Of a stretch of DNA of 64,000 nt, positions 24,818-41,640 are shown in pieces (position 1 is the stretch's first letter; the number at the start of each line of letters is the position of its first letter). The translations under genes and the position numbers were made by a program. The stretch lies in the NCBI GenBank assembly GCA_028554645.1, contig JAQOOI010000058.1, positions 62,001 to 126,000 on the forward strand, written 5' to 3'. Under the pieces are notes generated by a model. The model worked only from the letters and a program-made list of their open reading frames with translations, did no database searches and was not told the origin of the DNA. This DNA is from Omphalotus guepiniiformis (Eukaryota; Basidiomycota; Agaricomycetes; Agaricales; Omphalotaceae).

Positions 24818-27800
24818 ATGTCTGCTCACTCTGAGGATGGAGACCTGGACGAAAAGACTCTGGAAGCTGGAAAGACTGAGCAAACAGTAAAGTCTGCAGC
24901 AGAGTCGTGGTATGTGCTGACGCCATATGTCAATGTCATTACTTTATCTTGGCTTACTCCTAAAATTATTAGGCCTTTCTCCTTGCTTCCGTTTAGGAGC
25001 GCGAAAAATATACCACTTCCCAAGGCATCGATAGAAGAGGCCGATCTTATTCCAGAGGCAACAGCCAGCTTTTTCAGCTTGTTGATATTTCAATGGATTA
25101 ATCCTCTTCTTACACTCGGTTATCATCGTCCTCTTGAAGCTTCGGACTTGTTCAAATTGCAAGACGATCGCGCTGCTGCTTACATTGGCAACAAGATCCT
25201 CGCTTCTTTTGAGAAACGGACTGCAGAAGCCAGCGAGTATAATGAACGACTCGAGAAGGGCGAAATCTCTCCTGGCTGGCGAAGCATTTGGTGGACGCTG
25301 CGAGGGAATAAGGCTACTCGAGAAAAGCAATGGAGGGAGAAGGATGGCAAGAAAAGACCTAGTCTTGTTAGAGCTTTGAACGACAGTGTCTTCTTCTTCT
25401 TTTGGTCGGGTGGTGTATTGAAGGTCATTGGTGATACCGCCCAGATTACCAGTCCGCTCCTCGTCAAGGTACGGCTCAAAACACTCTTAACCTTACCTCG
25501 GATGCTAACCATCAGGTTGTAGGCTATCATCAACTTCGCCACCGAGTCCTACAATAATCATCTCGTTGGCGAACCGGTACCTCCCGTTGGTCGAGGTGTA
25601 GGCCTTGCTATCGGCCTTCTCGCGTTAAACATTGTCTCATCGCTCTGCACCCACCAATTCTTCTATCGTTCGGCCGGTACTGGTGTCCTCATTCGTGGAG
25701 GTTTAATCACAGCCATCTATGCTCGCTCTCTACGTCTCACCTCGCGCGCGCGATCTAAGCTTCCCAACGGTCTAATCATGAATCACATTTCCACAGATGT
25801 GTCCAGGATAGATTTCTGCGCAGGCTTCTTCCATATGGTGTGTTTACTCGTTACCCTCGTAGATGTTTACTGACCCTTGCTTCAGTCATGGACTGCTCCT
25901 ATTCAGATGATAATTTGTCTCATACTCCTTTTGATCAACTTGGGACCTAGCGCTCTTGCTGGCTTTGGTTTCTTCATCCTCGCCACACCATTTCAGACAT
26001 ACATCATGAAGAGGATGTTCGCGTTTCGAAAGAAGAGCATGGTCTGGACGGACAAGCGAGCTAAATTGCTTCAAGAGCTTCTTGGTGGTATGAAGGTGAT
26101 AAAGTACTTTGCATGGGAGGAACCGTTTCTCAAGAGGGTATCAGAATACAGACATAAAGAGATTGGGTGCGTATCTGCCTAATATCTTTATACTTTATTG
26201 TTCATTACTCAATAGGTATATTCGTACCCTTCTGGTTATTCGATCTGCAAACAATGCTGTCGCTATGTCGCTTCCAGCGCTCGCATCTGTCCTTGCTTTT
26301 GTGACATATTCACTGTCTGGACATACATTGAACGCCGCCGATATTTTCGCGTCCTTGACGTTGTTCAATCTGCTAAGAATGCCTTTAATGATGCTTCGTG
26401 AGTCTGCCTGTCCTGATACTATACTCATTGCGCTCAAATCTTTTTGCATCACAGCTATGTCGTTAAGCGCCATTGCAGATGCCTCCAACGCTACCTCACG
26501 TCTCTACGGGGTATTTGAGGCTGAAACCCTGACCGAGACCTTGATCATTGATAAATCTAGCGATTTTGCAGTTGATGTCAAGGCTGCTACGTTCACATGG
26601 GATGCACCACCTCCAGAACCTGAAGATAAGAAGCGTGCGAAGAAGGGGAAAAAATCTGCAATTGGCAATGCTCCAGCTGCAGCTACTGAAGAGAAACAGG
26701 AGGAACCGTTCAGAGTACGAGACGTCTCGTTGACCATTCCGAGAGGTCAGCTTGTGGCTGTCGTAGGTCAGGTGGGCTCCGGAAAGACGTCGTTACTTCA
26801 AGGCGTTATTGGCGAGATGAGGAGAACAGCTGGTAGCGTCAAATTTGGAGGAAGCGTTGGGTACTGCCCGCAGAGTGCCTGGATTCAGGTTGGAGCCTAG
26901 TTTTCGTAAGAAATGAACCCTGAGCTGACTTGGTTGATTTCATTTCACCACAGAATGCGACTATACGAGAGAATGTGTGCTTTGGACGACCTTTTGAAGA
27001 GGCAAAATATTGGAAAGCGATCAAGGACTCTTGTCTGGAACCTGATTTAGAGATGCTGCCAAACGGCGATCTGACGGAGGTTGGGGAGAGGGTATGTGAT
27101 GGGCTTCACTATCACGTTGATTTATCTCATACTTTCAATTCAGGGTATCTCGCTCTCTGGAGGTCAGAAGCAACGATTAAACATATGCCGTGCTATCTAT
27201 TGTGACACGGATATACAAATATTTGACGTGAGCTTGTTCAGGTCCAGAACTGGTTGTAATGGTGCTTACAGGGGTGCTCTGTTGCAGGATCCGCTTTCTG
27301 CACTTGATGCACACGTTGGAAAATCAGTGTTTCATAATGTATTGCAGAATGCGAGCTCAGGGAAGACACGTATCCTCGTCACTCATGCCCTACACTTCCT
27401 GCCTCAGGTCGATTACATCTATGTCATCTCCGAAGGGCGTATTGCTGAGCGCGGGACATACAACGAACTCATGGGAAATGGGAGCGAATTCTCGAAGTTT
27501 ATCAACGAGTTCGGAAATAACGACCAAAAAGAGGCTGAAGTGGAAGAGGAAGAAGAAGCTATTGAGACTGCTAAAGATGACAACGGTGATGCAGAGAAGA
27601 GGAAGAAAATGATAGCTGGAGCAGGAATAATGCAGGCAGAGGAGAGAAATACTGGTGCTGTTAGCTGGCAAATCTATAAGGCTTACTCAGATGCTGCGAA
27701 AGGGAAGTTGATCTTGCCTATATTCACCTTGGCTATCGCACTGGTACAAGGAGCTACTGTGATGTCCTCTTATTGGTGAGCTCTTATTGTTTCCTCGTGT

Positions 27801-30373
27801 GTAACATGACTCTAACCACGGCATGAAAGGCTTGTGTATTGGGAGGAAATGTAAGTTGCCCTAACTATTCTGTGGCTTCGTTATTTAACTCTTCACATAG
27901 GAAATGGCCTCAGCCTCAAGGATTCTATGTTCGTAATACTTTGTTCTTGTTGAGCTTTTATTAACCGATTGTACAGATGGGTATCTATGCCGGGCTCGGT
28001 ATTGCTCAAGCAATCGCGATGTTCGTCATGGGAAGCACATTTGCTCTCTTGACGTACTTCGCTTCACAGAATTTACACAGAGTACGAGCCTTCTTCGCTC
28101 ACCAAACCATTCCGGTTCTAACTTGACGTAGGCAGCCATTGGGCGAGTCATGAAGGCACCAATGTCATTCTTTGAGACCACGCCCCTCGGTCGGATTATG
28201 AACCGTTTTTCGAAAGGTTCGTCATTGTAAGGTCGTGTGCTTCCGTGAGCTGACCTCATGTTGTAGATATCGATACGATTGATAATTTGCTCGGCGACGC
28301 TTTGCGCATGTTGGTCGGGACTGCGTCCAATATTCTTGGCGCAATCATCTTGATCTCCATCGTTCTTCCATGGTTCCTCATCGCCGTTGCCGTCATCTTG
28401 TCGGTGTATTTTTACGCTGCTTATTTCTACCGTGCAAGTGCTAGAGAGCTCAAGGTATGTGATTAATGGCGTGTGAAGCACTTGACTGATGTGACTTTGG
28501 AAATACTTTTCACACTTCAGCGATTAGGTGAGTATTTTTAAGCTGTGATACGGGTAACGATGCTAATTTCAAAAAACCAGATGCTGTACTGCGATCTTCA
28601 CTCTATTCGCATTTCTCCGAGTCTCTATCTGGTCTTGCAACCATTCGAGCCTATGGCGAATCTGAGAGATTCCGTCTTGATAATGAGCGTCGAATTGATG
28701 TTGAGAACAGGTCTGTATGAATCGTTCACGTGCTGACTTTTACATTGACCCGGGCTGGCACTTCATTTAGGGCATACTGGTTGACGGTTACCAATCAGGC
28801 ACGTTAATCTGTACGAAGTCAGTTTAGTTGATGCTAAAACTCAATCGTATGTAGCGCTGGCTCGGTATCCGACTCGACTTCCTTGGTTCGCTGTTGACGT
28901 TCGTGGTTGCATTATTAACCGTCGGAACACGGTTCACTATCTCGCCATCCCAAACTGGTGTCGTTCTTTCGTACATTCTTAGTATACAGCAAGCGTATGT
29001 GGCCCTCTTTTACCTTTGCGGATCTGTAGGCTTATTCATGCTTTCTAGCTTTGGATGGCTAGTACGACAGACTGCGGAGGTTGAAAATGACATGAACTCG
29101 GTGGAGCGTATAGTTTACTATGCTAAGGAAGTAGAGCAGGAAGCTCCTCACGAGCTTCCCGAAAACAAACCTCCAGCGGTCTGGCCTTCGCAGGGTCAAG
29201 TTGAGTTTAAAGATGTTGTATTGAGATACCGTCCGGAGTTACCCCCTGTCCTGAAAGGTACATTTATCGGATTGAATGCCACATGTGTACACTGTCGTCT
29301 TTCTGATGGGAATCACATTGAAGGTAAAACCTGGCGAGAAGATTGGTATTGTCGGTCGGTGAGTGGCTGTGCATGTAGCTGCCCTCCCACGGCGTCTAAT
29401 TTATGGTGCAGTACTGGAGCGGGCAAGAGTAGTCTGATGACTGCAATTTACCGCCTCTGCGAACTTGACTCTGGTTCAATCGTCATCGACGGTGTGGATA
29501 TCGGAAAGGTCGGGCTTACGGACCTGCGCAATGCGCTGTCTATAATTCCCCAAGATGCGGTTAGTCCATCTCCTGCCAATTTCACCTTTATTAACTGACC
29601 TTTGTTCTCTTCAAGTTGCTATGTATGCTCAGGTTCCCGATTTGAGTAATGAATATCGCACTGATTTTGTTTAAGTTTCTGGAACCTTGAGGTCTAACCT
29701 CGACCCGTTCAACCTACACGATGACGCGACCCTGTGGGATGCCTTGAAGAGGTCCTACCTTGTGGATGTGGAAACCACGAAGCACACTTCCGTTCTTTCC
29801 ACTGCAACAACGGATGAAGTACCTAGTGGTGCTCACACCCCGGTGAACAGATTCTCGCTTGACTCCGTCGTCGAGGACGAGGGAACCAATTTATCTATCG
29901 GTCAGCGGTCGTTAGTCTCTTTAGCACGTGCACTGGTGAAGAACACGAAGATCTTGATACTAGACGAAGCAACTGCTTCAGTGGTTTATTGATAACTCTG
30001 CCGCGTGTTCTAACACATGCCTATAGCTTCAGTGGACTACGAGACGGACAGAAACATCCAAGATACGATTGCCAACGAATTCAGAGATCGAACCATCTTG
30101 TGTATCGCCCATCGACTACGTACGATCATTTCTTATGACCGGATATGCGTCCTTGACGCGGGTCAAATCGCTGTACGTCTCAGTTGTGCGGTTATGAATC
30201 AGTGCTAATTGCTAAATATTCTTTTGTAGGAATTTGACACGCCCGCTCGACTATTTGACACGTCCGGCGGGATCTTCAGAAGCATGTGCGAACGTTCCTC
30301 GATTACGCTTGATGATATCCGACTCGCTTCGAAACTACGAAAAGACGAACAAGATTCAAGAGAAGTATTGTGA
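24818..30373 (+). CDS. ABC transporter, ABCC/MRP subfamily (Yor1-like), with NBD2 lesions
   Basis: A full transporter TMD1-NBD1-TMD2-NBD2 for export of drugs or organic anions at the plasma membrane (family inference). TMD1 is recognisable from [18 protein letters not shown] to [13 protein letters not shown]1 has Walker [11 protein letters not shown], signature [11 protein letters not shown] and Walker [17 protein letters not shown]2 contains [20 protein letters not shown]2 has [16 protein letters not shown] and [15 protein letters not shown]. Start ATG 24818, stop TGA 30371-30373. The gene has some twenty introns, two 7-nt microexons (28521-28527 and 29616-29622) and a GC-AG intron (28799-28854). 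Two defects hit NBD2: the acceptor expected at 29308-29309 reads GG, and an 8-nt duplication at 29976-29983 shifts frame at a donor site. NBD1 and both membrane domains look intact. It is either a recently damaged gene or a sequence with base errors. Confidence 0.88.
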
Positions 30374-30872
30374 CACGATAGTATACACGAAGTACTTAGA
30401 TATAATTGCGGACTTTGTTGTTAAACATTACATTGGTATTTTCATGAAAGAGCTATCTTTGGATAGTTGGTTGATACATGCTACAAAGCTTGAAATAGAG
30501 CCTTCGTAAGATGAAGAACGAATAGGTCGGCGGGGGTATCTCGGCAGGTCGATGATGATAAATCATCCGCTTTTGTGCCCTTACCACAGTTCACCACTGC
30601 CACCGCTGCATCTCCCTGGCATCTCCTATATGCAAGTGAATACGTTACCTAGGATATATTGGTACGCAGGATTTAAAGGTAGTGAACAGTGCCTACGCCG
30701 ACTTGTAAGAGAGCTTGTACATTGCAGACAGAAATAGCAATTCAAAGCTTGACCGAACCAAACAAGCGCCAAACAAGGCTGCTCACTGTCGACGACGACC
30801 TTGAGAGTCAAATCAGCACTTCACTTGCTTATTTCTCCAGTTGAACTGGCTTTGACGTCTTCTCGTTCGTAA
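30374..30872. other. Intergenic, no gene seen
   Basis: About 500 bases between the ABC transporter stop and the MYST gene start. No coding exon or distinct motif is supported. It should contain the ABC transporter 3' UTR and the MYST promoter. Confidence 0.5.
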
Positions 30873-35777
<4,905 letters not shown>

Positions 35778-36080
35778 AGGTGGATCTACATTGGATAGTT
35801 ATTTTATCTTCTTTTTCTCGATGCTCTGTATAATTGTAGGGTAGTGTTGTACATGCTAGAATTGTGAACTGAGCTTGGAGTCGAGCCGATGTTTGCCGAG
35901 GAAGTGTGATACAAACAACGTGGCGAACCGATGCTGCGGACGGCCTAATTCGAGTCGGCCCAATCCAGTCCGGGATGGTTGGCAGTCAAGTGCAAAGGTA
36001 AGTAAGGCATTGACCTGTACTTTTCTTATTTTTTGAAGGAGAGATAACACCTAGCTTGACAATTCAACAGTGAAACTGTG
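35778..36080. other. Short intergenic region
   Basis: About 300 bases holding the MYST 3' UTR and the promoter of the Myb/SANT-like gene. A CCAAT box lies at about 35964 (GGCCCAATCC). No other feature is supported. Confidence 0.4.
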
Positions 36081-37975
36081 ATGCAGTATGGACATTTATC
36101 GATAGGCGACCGACGAGATTCGGGACTGGAGAGCAACGGTTCAGTGAGTTTGCGCTGCTAGTTTGCTCGAATTCGTTGGTTCAGTTGAACTGAACGCCCC
36201 GCATCCGCTCTCAGACTACTTTCCAATCACACGTCCCAAGTCTAAACCAAGCTTTAGGTCACCTCCAGCCTGGCTATCCTTCCCGTAACCCCCACACCCA
36301 TGATTATCGTGTCTCCCCTTCTCCCTCCCCCATACATCCTCAGCAGAATGGCCAGCCCTCTCAGCAGCAGCCCAATATGTCTTTCCCTCCAGCTCATGTC
36401 AAAAGAAAACACCCCGTGGACACTGTTATAGCCCAGTCGAACCACAAGCGCCGAAGGGATGCAGATGATCCCGATGGCTTTGATGAGGCCAGCGGTCAGG
36501 GTGCAAAACACTGGTCCGATGAAGAGAAATCTAAACTATTCAAATGGCTCATGGGTCCCGGCGAGGATGAGCATTGGCATGCACTTCGCGCAACGAAAAA
36601 CTCTTGCCTGAGAGAGGTCCTATTGTTCTTGTGACCTAATCGTTTTGTGGGCTCATGCCGGTTTCTTACAGTGCGCCATGGAAGTTTTTCATGGTAAAAA
36701 GACGTACCAGGCTTTGAAAGGTTGCTACGAACGTAACTTTAATCTCTTCAAGCAGATATATTCTTTCGAGTCCTTTCACGGGCAACACGGTACCCTTGGC
36801 CTGAATTCCAACCTCAGTGAAGCCGACACGCTCAGAGAATATGAACGACGCCTGCAGAGCGCGCGTAAAGGCGGATGTGACGTGGGTAACATTACTGCAC
36901 GCACAATAGACAACTGGCATCGTAACGGATGGTACGAGCTTTTCTATCAAAGGTTTGTCTATTGTGCCACTAAAGTTTCTTGTCATGAAAACTAATCATT
37001 TTTTAAATAAAGATGGCACGGCGATCCTGCAACGACCCGACCTTCCATGACGCGTATTGTAGGTCACCAGCCCGTCAATGGCAATGGCGGCGGTGCTAAC
37101 GATGATACGGACGACAATGACGACCATGGTATCGAGTTCGCCGAGACGATCGCTCCCAATGGGTCTGCACTGTCGCATGAAAGACCATCTATGCCCGTAA
37201 CCTTTGTCAACCCGCAAAGTATACAGCGCGCGACGCAGATGGCAAACTCGCCACATATAAATGGCCATCCTGTGCCTACACCACACCAAGGACTAAACGG
37301 ATCCGCGTCACATACGTCTCCGACACTATCGTCATCCACCACCTCTCCGTCGTCGTCCTCTTTAACAGCTACGCTTCTCAATCCGACATCTAGTTCCCTG
37401 CCATCCTCGGCTTCTCTTCTCGCCTCTACTCTCAACCCAGCTTCACTCGCAAACCCAACATCCTCACCTGCCTCCGCCTCTCTTCCAAGCTCATCATCAT
37501 TAGCAGCAAGCCTTTCTTCTACGGCCGCAACGTCTTCTCTCCAGTCGAACGCTACTACCTCGTCATCTCCACCAGCCGGATCTTCAGACCAAGCTGTCGT
37601 CAATGTCACCCTCACACAGGGCATGATCACTTCATACCTCCAATTTTTACAAGTGCAAACTCAGACAGGCAAAATGAAGCTGGAATACTTGCGGAAACGC
37701 GAAGAGAGAGAAGAGCGGGAGAGCCATCAGAGAAGGGAGCTAGAGAAATTAAGGCTGGAGCGGGAGAGGGCAGAGTTTGATCATAAACAGAACTCTGCGA
37801 ATACGAAGCAAAAGGCTGATCGCGCTATTGTGAGTTAATTAGCTTGTTCGCTTTCAATTACAGCGCTGATGTACCACCTTTGTTGATATAGGAACTTTTG
37901 AGTAACCCCAATGTCGATGCTTCCGTCAAACAAGTCGCGAGCGATTTCTTGAAGAGATTGTTCGCATCAGACTGA
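36081..37975 (+). CDS. Myb/SANT-like putative transcription regulator
   Basis: Probable nuclear DNA-binding protein. I place the start at ATG 36081: exon 1 (36081-36143) reads MQYGHLSIGDRRDSG and splices with a canonical 71-nt intron (36144-36214) into a frame running through ATG 36377. This gives a fuller N-terminus than starting at 36377. The conserved block KHWSDEEKSKLFKWL with ECAMEVFHGKKTYQALKGCYERN resembles a Myb/SANT three-helix fold, with conserved Trp spacing. A long Ser/Ala/Thr-rich linker follows, then VNVTLTQGMITSYLQFLQVQ and a charged coiled coil (about 37675-37810, REEREERESHQRRELEKL). The end is ASDFLKRLFASD, TGA at 37973-37975. The coiled coil suggests dimerisation. Target genes are unknown. 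Confidence 0.82.
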
Positions 37976-40121
37976 CCAGCGTCGATTCATCTGGTTCGCG
38001 ACCCCTTTCTTTTTCCAGTCTCCTCTCTACAGCTGTCACACTCACTGCCTGGAGCTTGTGGCCTTGGACCTTTGTAAATTTCGTGAATAGTGTATACACC
38101 GCGGACTTTGCGGATTTCCTGATCATTCTGAATCAATGCGTTTAAGCATGCATAGAGATCAGAATAGGTCGTGTATGATATAGGGATATCTAGCTTACTG
38201 TTCATACCATTTATACCAACCTCCATCATCATTCCCTGAGTTATATCACTTGCGGTTTTTTTCTTCTTTCTTCTTTTTTCTTTTCTTGTTTTTCATCTTG
38301 CTGTGCACTTTTGTTTCGTTGGCGTCTCTTTGTAGTCTACCCTTTGCTTTCCATTTACTGTTCCTGTTTCTGTCAACTGCTTTGGTACATACTTAATTAT
38401 CACAATCTCTGCATGTAAGCCGATCGTAGGTTCGTTTCAATTTGAGGGGATTGAAAGGACGAATCCGGAGTTGAGCCTGGTCGGGCTTGACTCCGCTCGA
38501 CTCGACTCGTCTCAGGGCAAACGCGAGCGCGGGCGCGGAACCCGAACCCAGTGAACAGCCACCTAAACAAGCTCCTCAAAAGCGTGAGCGTCATGATCGA
38601 CCGCTTCTCTCCCAAACGGGCCGGTCCGGGTTGTCCTTCGGCTTTAGGGGCTTTTAGTGATTTTTTGGCCTGAGAGTGCAATATTAAAGTATGGAAGGTA
38701 TGTCTTTCTCTTGATTGTCAACTCCGATTCAATGATATCAAAACACCTCAGAATCACATTATCATTCACATTCTGTAGCATACGACTGGAGTTGAACGAC
38801 TAGGCATGGCTCCGGACTAGTTCAATATCTGATGCGACCAAGTAACACTCGGTGTACTAATCTTACCTGTCGGAAGTCTAACAGAACTCTAACTTTCACA
38901 GAGCCGGACCGTTTGCCGCGGATGCAAGCAGGCTCGCGAGTACCATAAATTTGAATTAACCCCAATATAATTGAGTTCAACCGTGCACCTGGCTCGTTCC
39001 GACCTGAATCTGTTCAATTCTACCCTTGATCAAGTTGATGGCTTCTGGCCGCCAGATTGCGTGGACGTGCAGGCTGCAGCCACTTTTCTGAATGTTCAGC
39101 AATGCCTTGAGAAACGTTCTCGGTCCAGCCGCGCCGCGTGAAGCAAGAGGCCGCAAGCTACTCAAAGGCCTAGTATGCACCTCAAAATCAATGCTTGTCT
39201 TGTACACTCTTAATGTGGCCGATTACGAGAATAATACAGGAGAATAGTAAGTCAAATGGTCATGTTATTCGCAACGATGATGTGTGTACGTGTATGAAGT
39301 GTACTGAAAGTAGCTCAAAAGAGGCCACATCATGATACACATGATGTGGTCGTTGGCAGTCAAGATACGAACGTCATGTAAGTAACACGCTTGTGGTCTG
39401 TCGACCAGGCTTCTCGGCGCTGGTTTGTGTACACCGCGAGCATATCATCAGAGTTGCCCGTTAATGGCATTCGAAGTAGCAGCGGAGCGAAACAACGGTG
39501 TAGAGACTCCAAAACAATGAACAGACAGCTAATACTGCAAGGCTTCCTGACCTGCAATTGGAGACCATTCATCACGGGAATCTGATTGCTCGTAAGCAAG
39601 TACAAGCTCCAAGCATCGAGGGTCATCTCAATCTTCAGAACATCACACGAAGCCTGTCCCTGCCGTGTAGAAAGTACTGAACGAACGTCGTTAGGTAAAT
39701 AACGAAACACACACATATGGGCCAGAATGCATACTTAAAACAGGGTCGAAAAGCATCTTAAAGAAGTGCAATGAATCGTACCAGACCCGATCGAGTGTAA
39801 AAAATATTCAGATACCAGCAAGGAAGTCACGCAATGCGAGTCTGGCATTCGATAAGAAAGTATGTTTCCAAGTGCCTCGATGGGTGCGCCGCATTACCCC
39901 TCAAGCTGCTGAGATTTTTCGAACTGACAATGTGCATTCGTAACTGAGCGTCAACCGCAAGACCCACAGTCAAGCTCGAACACATCCCGGCCCACAAGGC
40001 AATACTTCAGGAACTTTTTTGAGTTGCAGGGAATAGGTTATTGGTAGGATGGATAAATACACGCCTGGATGTTAATCACATCGTCGCATCGAGACATTTT
40101 TTCAGCCCAAGTCATCCACAC
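37976..40121. other. Intergenic, no gene seen
   Basis: A 2.1-kb interval between two convergently oriented genes. It is C/T-rich at 38240-38360 (probably 3' UTR of the Myb-like gene). Elsewhere there are only short open frames. One clean hairpin sits at 39325-39349. No domain, tRNA or transposon terminus could be recognised. Confidence 0.5.
39325..39349. repeat. Perfect 10-bp inverted repeat (hairpin)
   Basis: CCACATCATG at 39325-39334 is followed by a 5-base loop and its exact reverse complement CATGATGTGG at 39340-39349. It sits in intergenic DNA with no gene within 700 bases and no T-run after it. Confidence 0.6.
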
Positions 40122-41293
40122 CTACTTCTTCCCCTTCCTCCGTTTACCTTCAGTTCCACTGGTCTCGCCTCCACTCAACTCATCACCACTGCTCAATGCA
40201 CCGCTTTTCTTGCGGCTGGTCTTGGGCTTGCGCAAATGGTGTTCAGGTATCCACTCTTCTTGGTATCCTCCAGCGCCAGTGGCGGTAACAGTCACGGGAG
40301 CACTGACAGCGGCAGGATTCCTTCTTGGCTTCTTCGCTTGCGGGACGAATGAGAGATAGGCAGCGTAAACCAGGCCACCCACAAGGCCCGAGACAATCAA
40401 ATAAGTGGAGATTCTGGGAGGTACGATCAAAACTTGAGAAGAACGAAATTGAAGAATGCACGGTACGCACAGTTTCAAGTCGAAGATAGATCCTTCCGGT
40501 TCCACAATGGTGACGATAGAGTCGTAGACGGCGATGCGTTGTTTACCATCCTATGAAATGCCATGTCAGGAAAGAGATTATGTTGAGATGCAATTGGCTT
40601 ACCTCGTCCGAGTGCTCCAACCAGACACTGAGCCTTACATCACCAGGCTAGAGAACACCTTCTAAGTTAACGAGACAATTAAATGAGTAGGGAGAAGCCA
40701 CCTTAAACCTGCGCGAGAGATTAATGAGTGAATTCACAAGATGCCAGAGAAAACTCACTCGCTATAGAATGCATAGGGAAGTTGCAGCTTCACACCATCA
40801 AGTAGCTGGATGTCATAGGTTAGTGTTGTAAGCTATTTGTCGAAAAAGAACAGTAAGTATTAAGAAGTGGATAAGTACGAGCAATTACCGACATTCTTGA
40901 TGAGTTTCTCGGTCTCGGGTTGATATATCGCACCAGCGATGTTAAGGAGGGTGACATTCTTTTTCAGCTTGTTATCCAGCAGCACGCTGATAGTGTTCTT
41001 CTCTCCATTGACGACGTCTAAGAATTGCGACGTGAAGACACGTTGGAACAGACAGAACAGTGACAACTCACGACCGAATGGGTTAGTTTCAGGCCAGGCA
41101 GCAGATGCAATGAGTTGAGGTTCCACGACTTCATGTTCCACGGGGACTAGAGGCGAGATTAGAGTCAGGTCGGTTGTATGTAAGTACTTCATTTTCCAGA
41201 CGAACTTTTTTCCTCCGAGTCTTCTTGACCAACAACCAGTGAAGCGAGAGCAGTGAAAGATAAAGCTGCAGTCAGAAACGAGGAGAACCGCAT
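40122..41293 (-). CDS. SSR1: Translocon-associated protein alpha (TRAP-alpha/SSR1, Irc22-like)
   Basis: ER membrane protein of the Sec61-associated TRAP complex. Start ATG 41293 gives a signal peptide (MRFSSFLTAALSFTALASLVVG). The lumenal domain follows: EHEVVEPQLIASAAWPETNP, VVNGEKNTISVLLDNK, NVTLLNIAGAIYQPETEKL (with an N-glycosylation sequon NVT), then KLQLPYAFYSEF and a segment on SVWLEHSDEDGKQR. A single membrane helix (about YLIVSGLVGGLVYAAYLSFV) precedes a basic cytosolic tail ending GKRRKGKK, TAG at 40122-40124. Several very short introns interrupt it. The lysine-rich tail is expected for an ER-resident type I protein. The upstream region carries two CACGTG boxes. Confidence 0.9.
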
Positions 41294-41389
41294 TTTGAAG
41301 GGCAATCCGAAACCAAATTCAGGATAGACCGAAAGAAAGGGAAGAGTATTTTGGAATTTAGACCATCGGCCACGTCGACTTTACTGCTG

Positions 41390-41416
41390 CACGTGCGTCA
41401 TTGCACTTTGCACGTG
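41390..41416. promoter_or_regulatory. Paired CACGTG boxes upstream of TRAP-alpha
   Basis: CACGTG at 41390-41395 and again at 41411-41416, 21 bases apart (two helical turns), 97-123 bases upstream of the TRAP-alpha ATG. A GGCCACGTCG element lies just proximal (about 41369-41378), resembling CCACG-type ER-stress half sites. It parallels the paired boxes in the dolichol kinase promoter. Confidence 0.45.
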
Positions 41417-41640
41417 ACCTACGCGTCCTGGCTGCGCGGCGTGCCTCTGCCCATAGTAAATTCATCGCCGATGTCAGTTTTGCATCGCTCTGGTATGTGT
41501 TATTTCGTCTTTCGTATGTCAAGTCAATGATATGCTTTTTAATCAGCGAACTAAGAAACACAGCTTGCGCGATATGTGAATTTATGATAGTGTTCACAAA
41601 AAGGCGGGCTAATTTTGAGAGTACAGGTACATCGTAGTTG

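Noticed and set aside
36377..36640. Start of the Myb/SANT-like protein at ATG 36377
   Set aside because: The frame is open upstream and joins through a canonical 71-nt intron to an exon with its own ATG at 36081, so the longer form is preferred.
39360..39716. 118-codon minus-strand frame
   Set aside because: No domain, no supporting exons, and a composition typical of random sequence.
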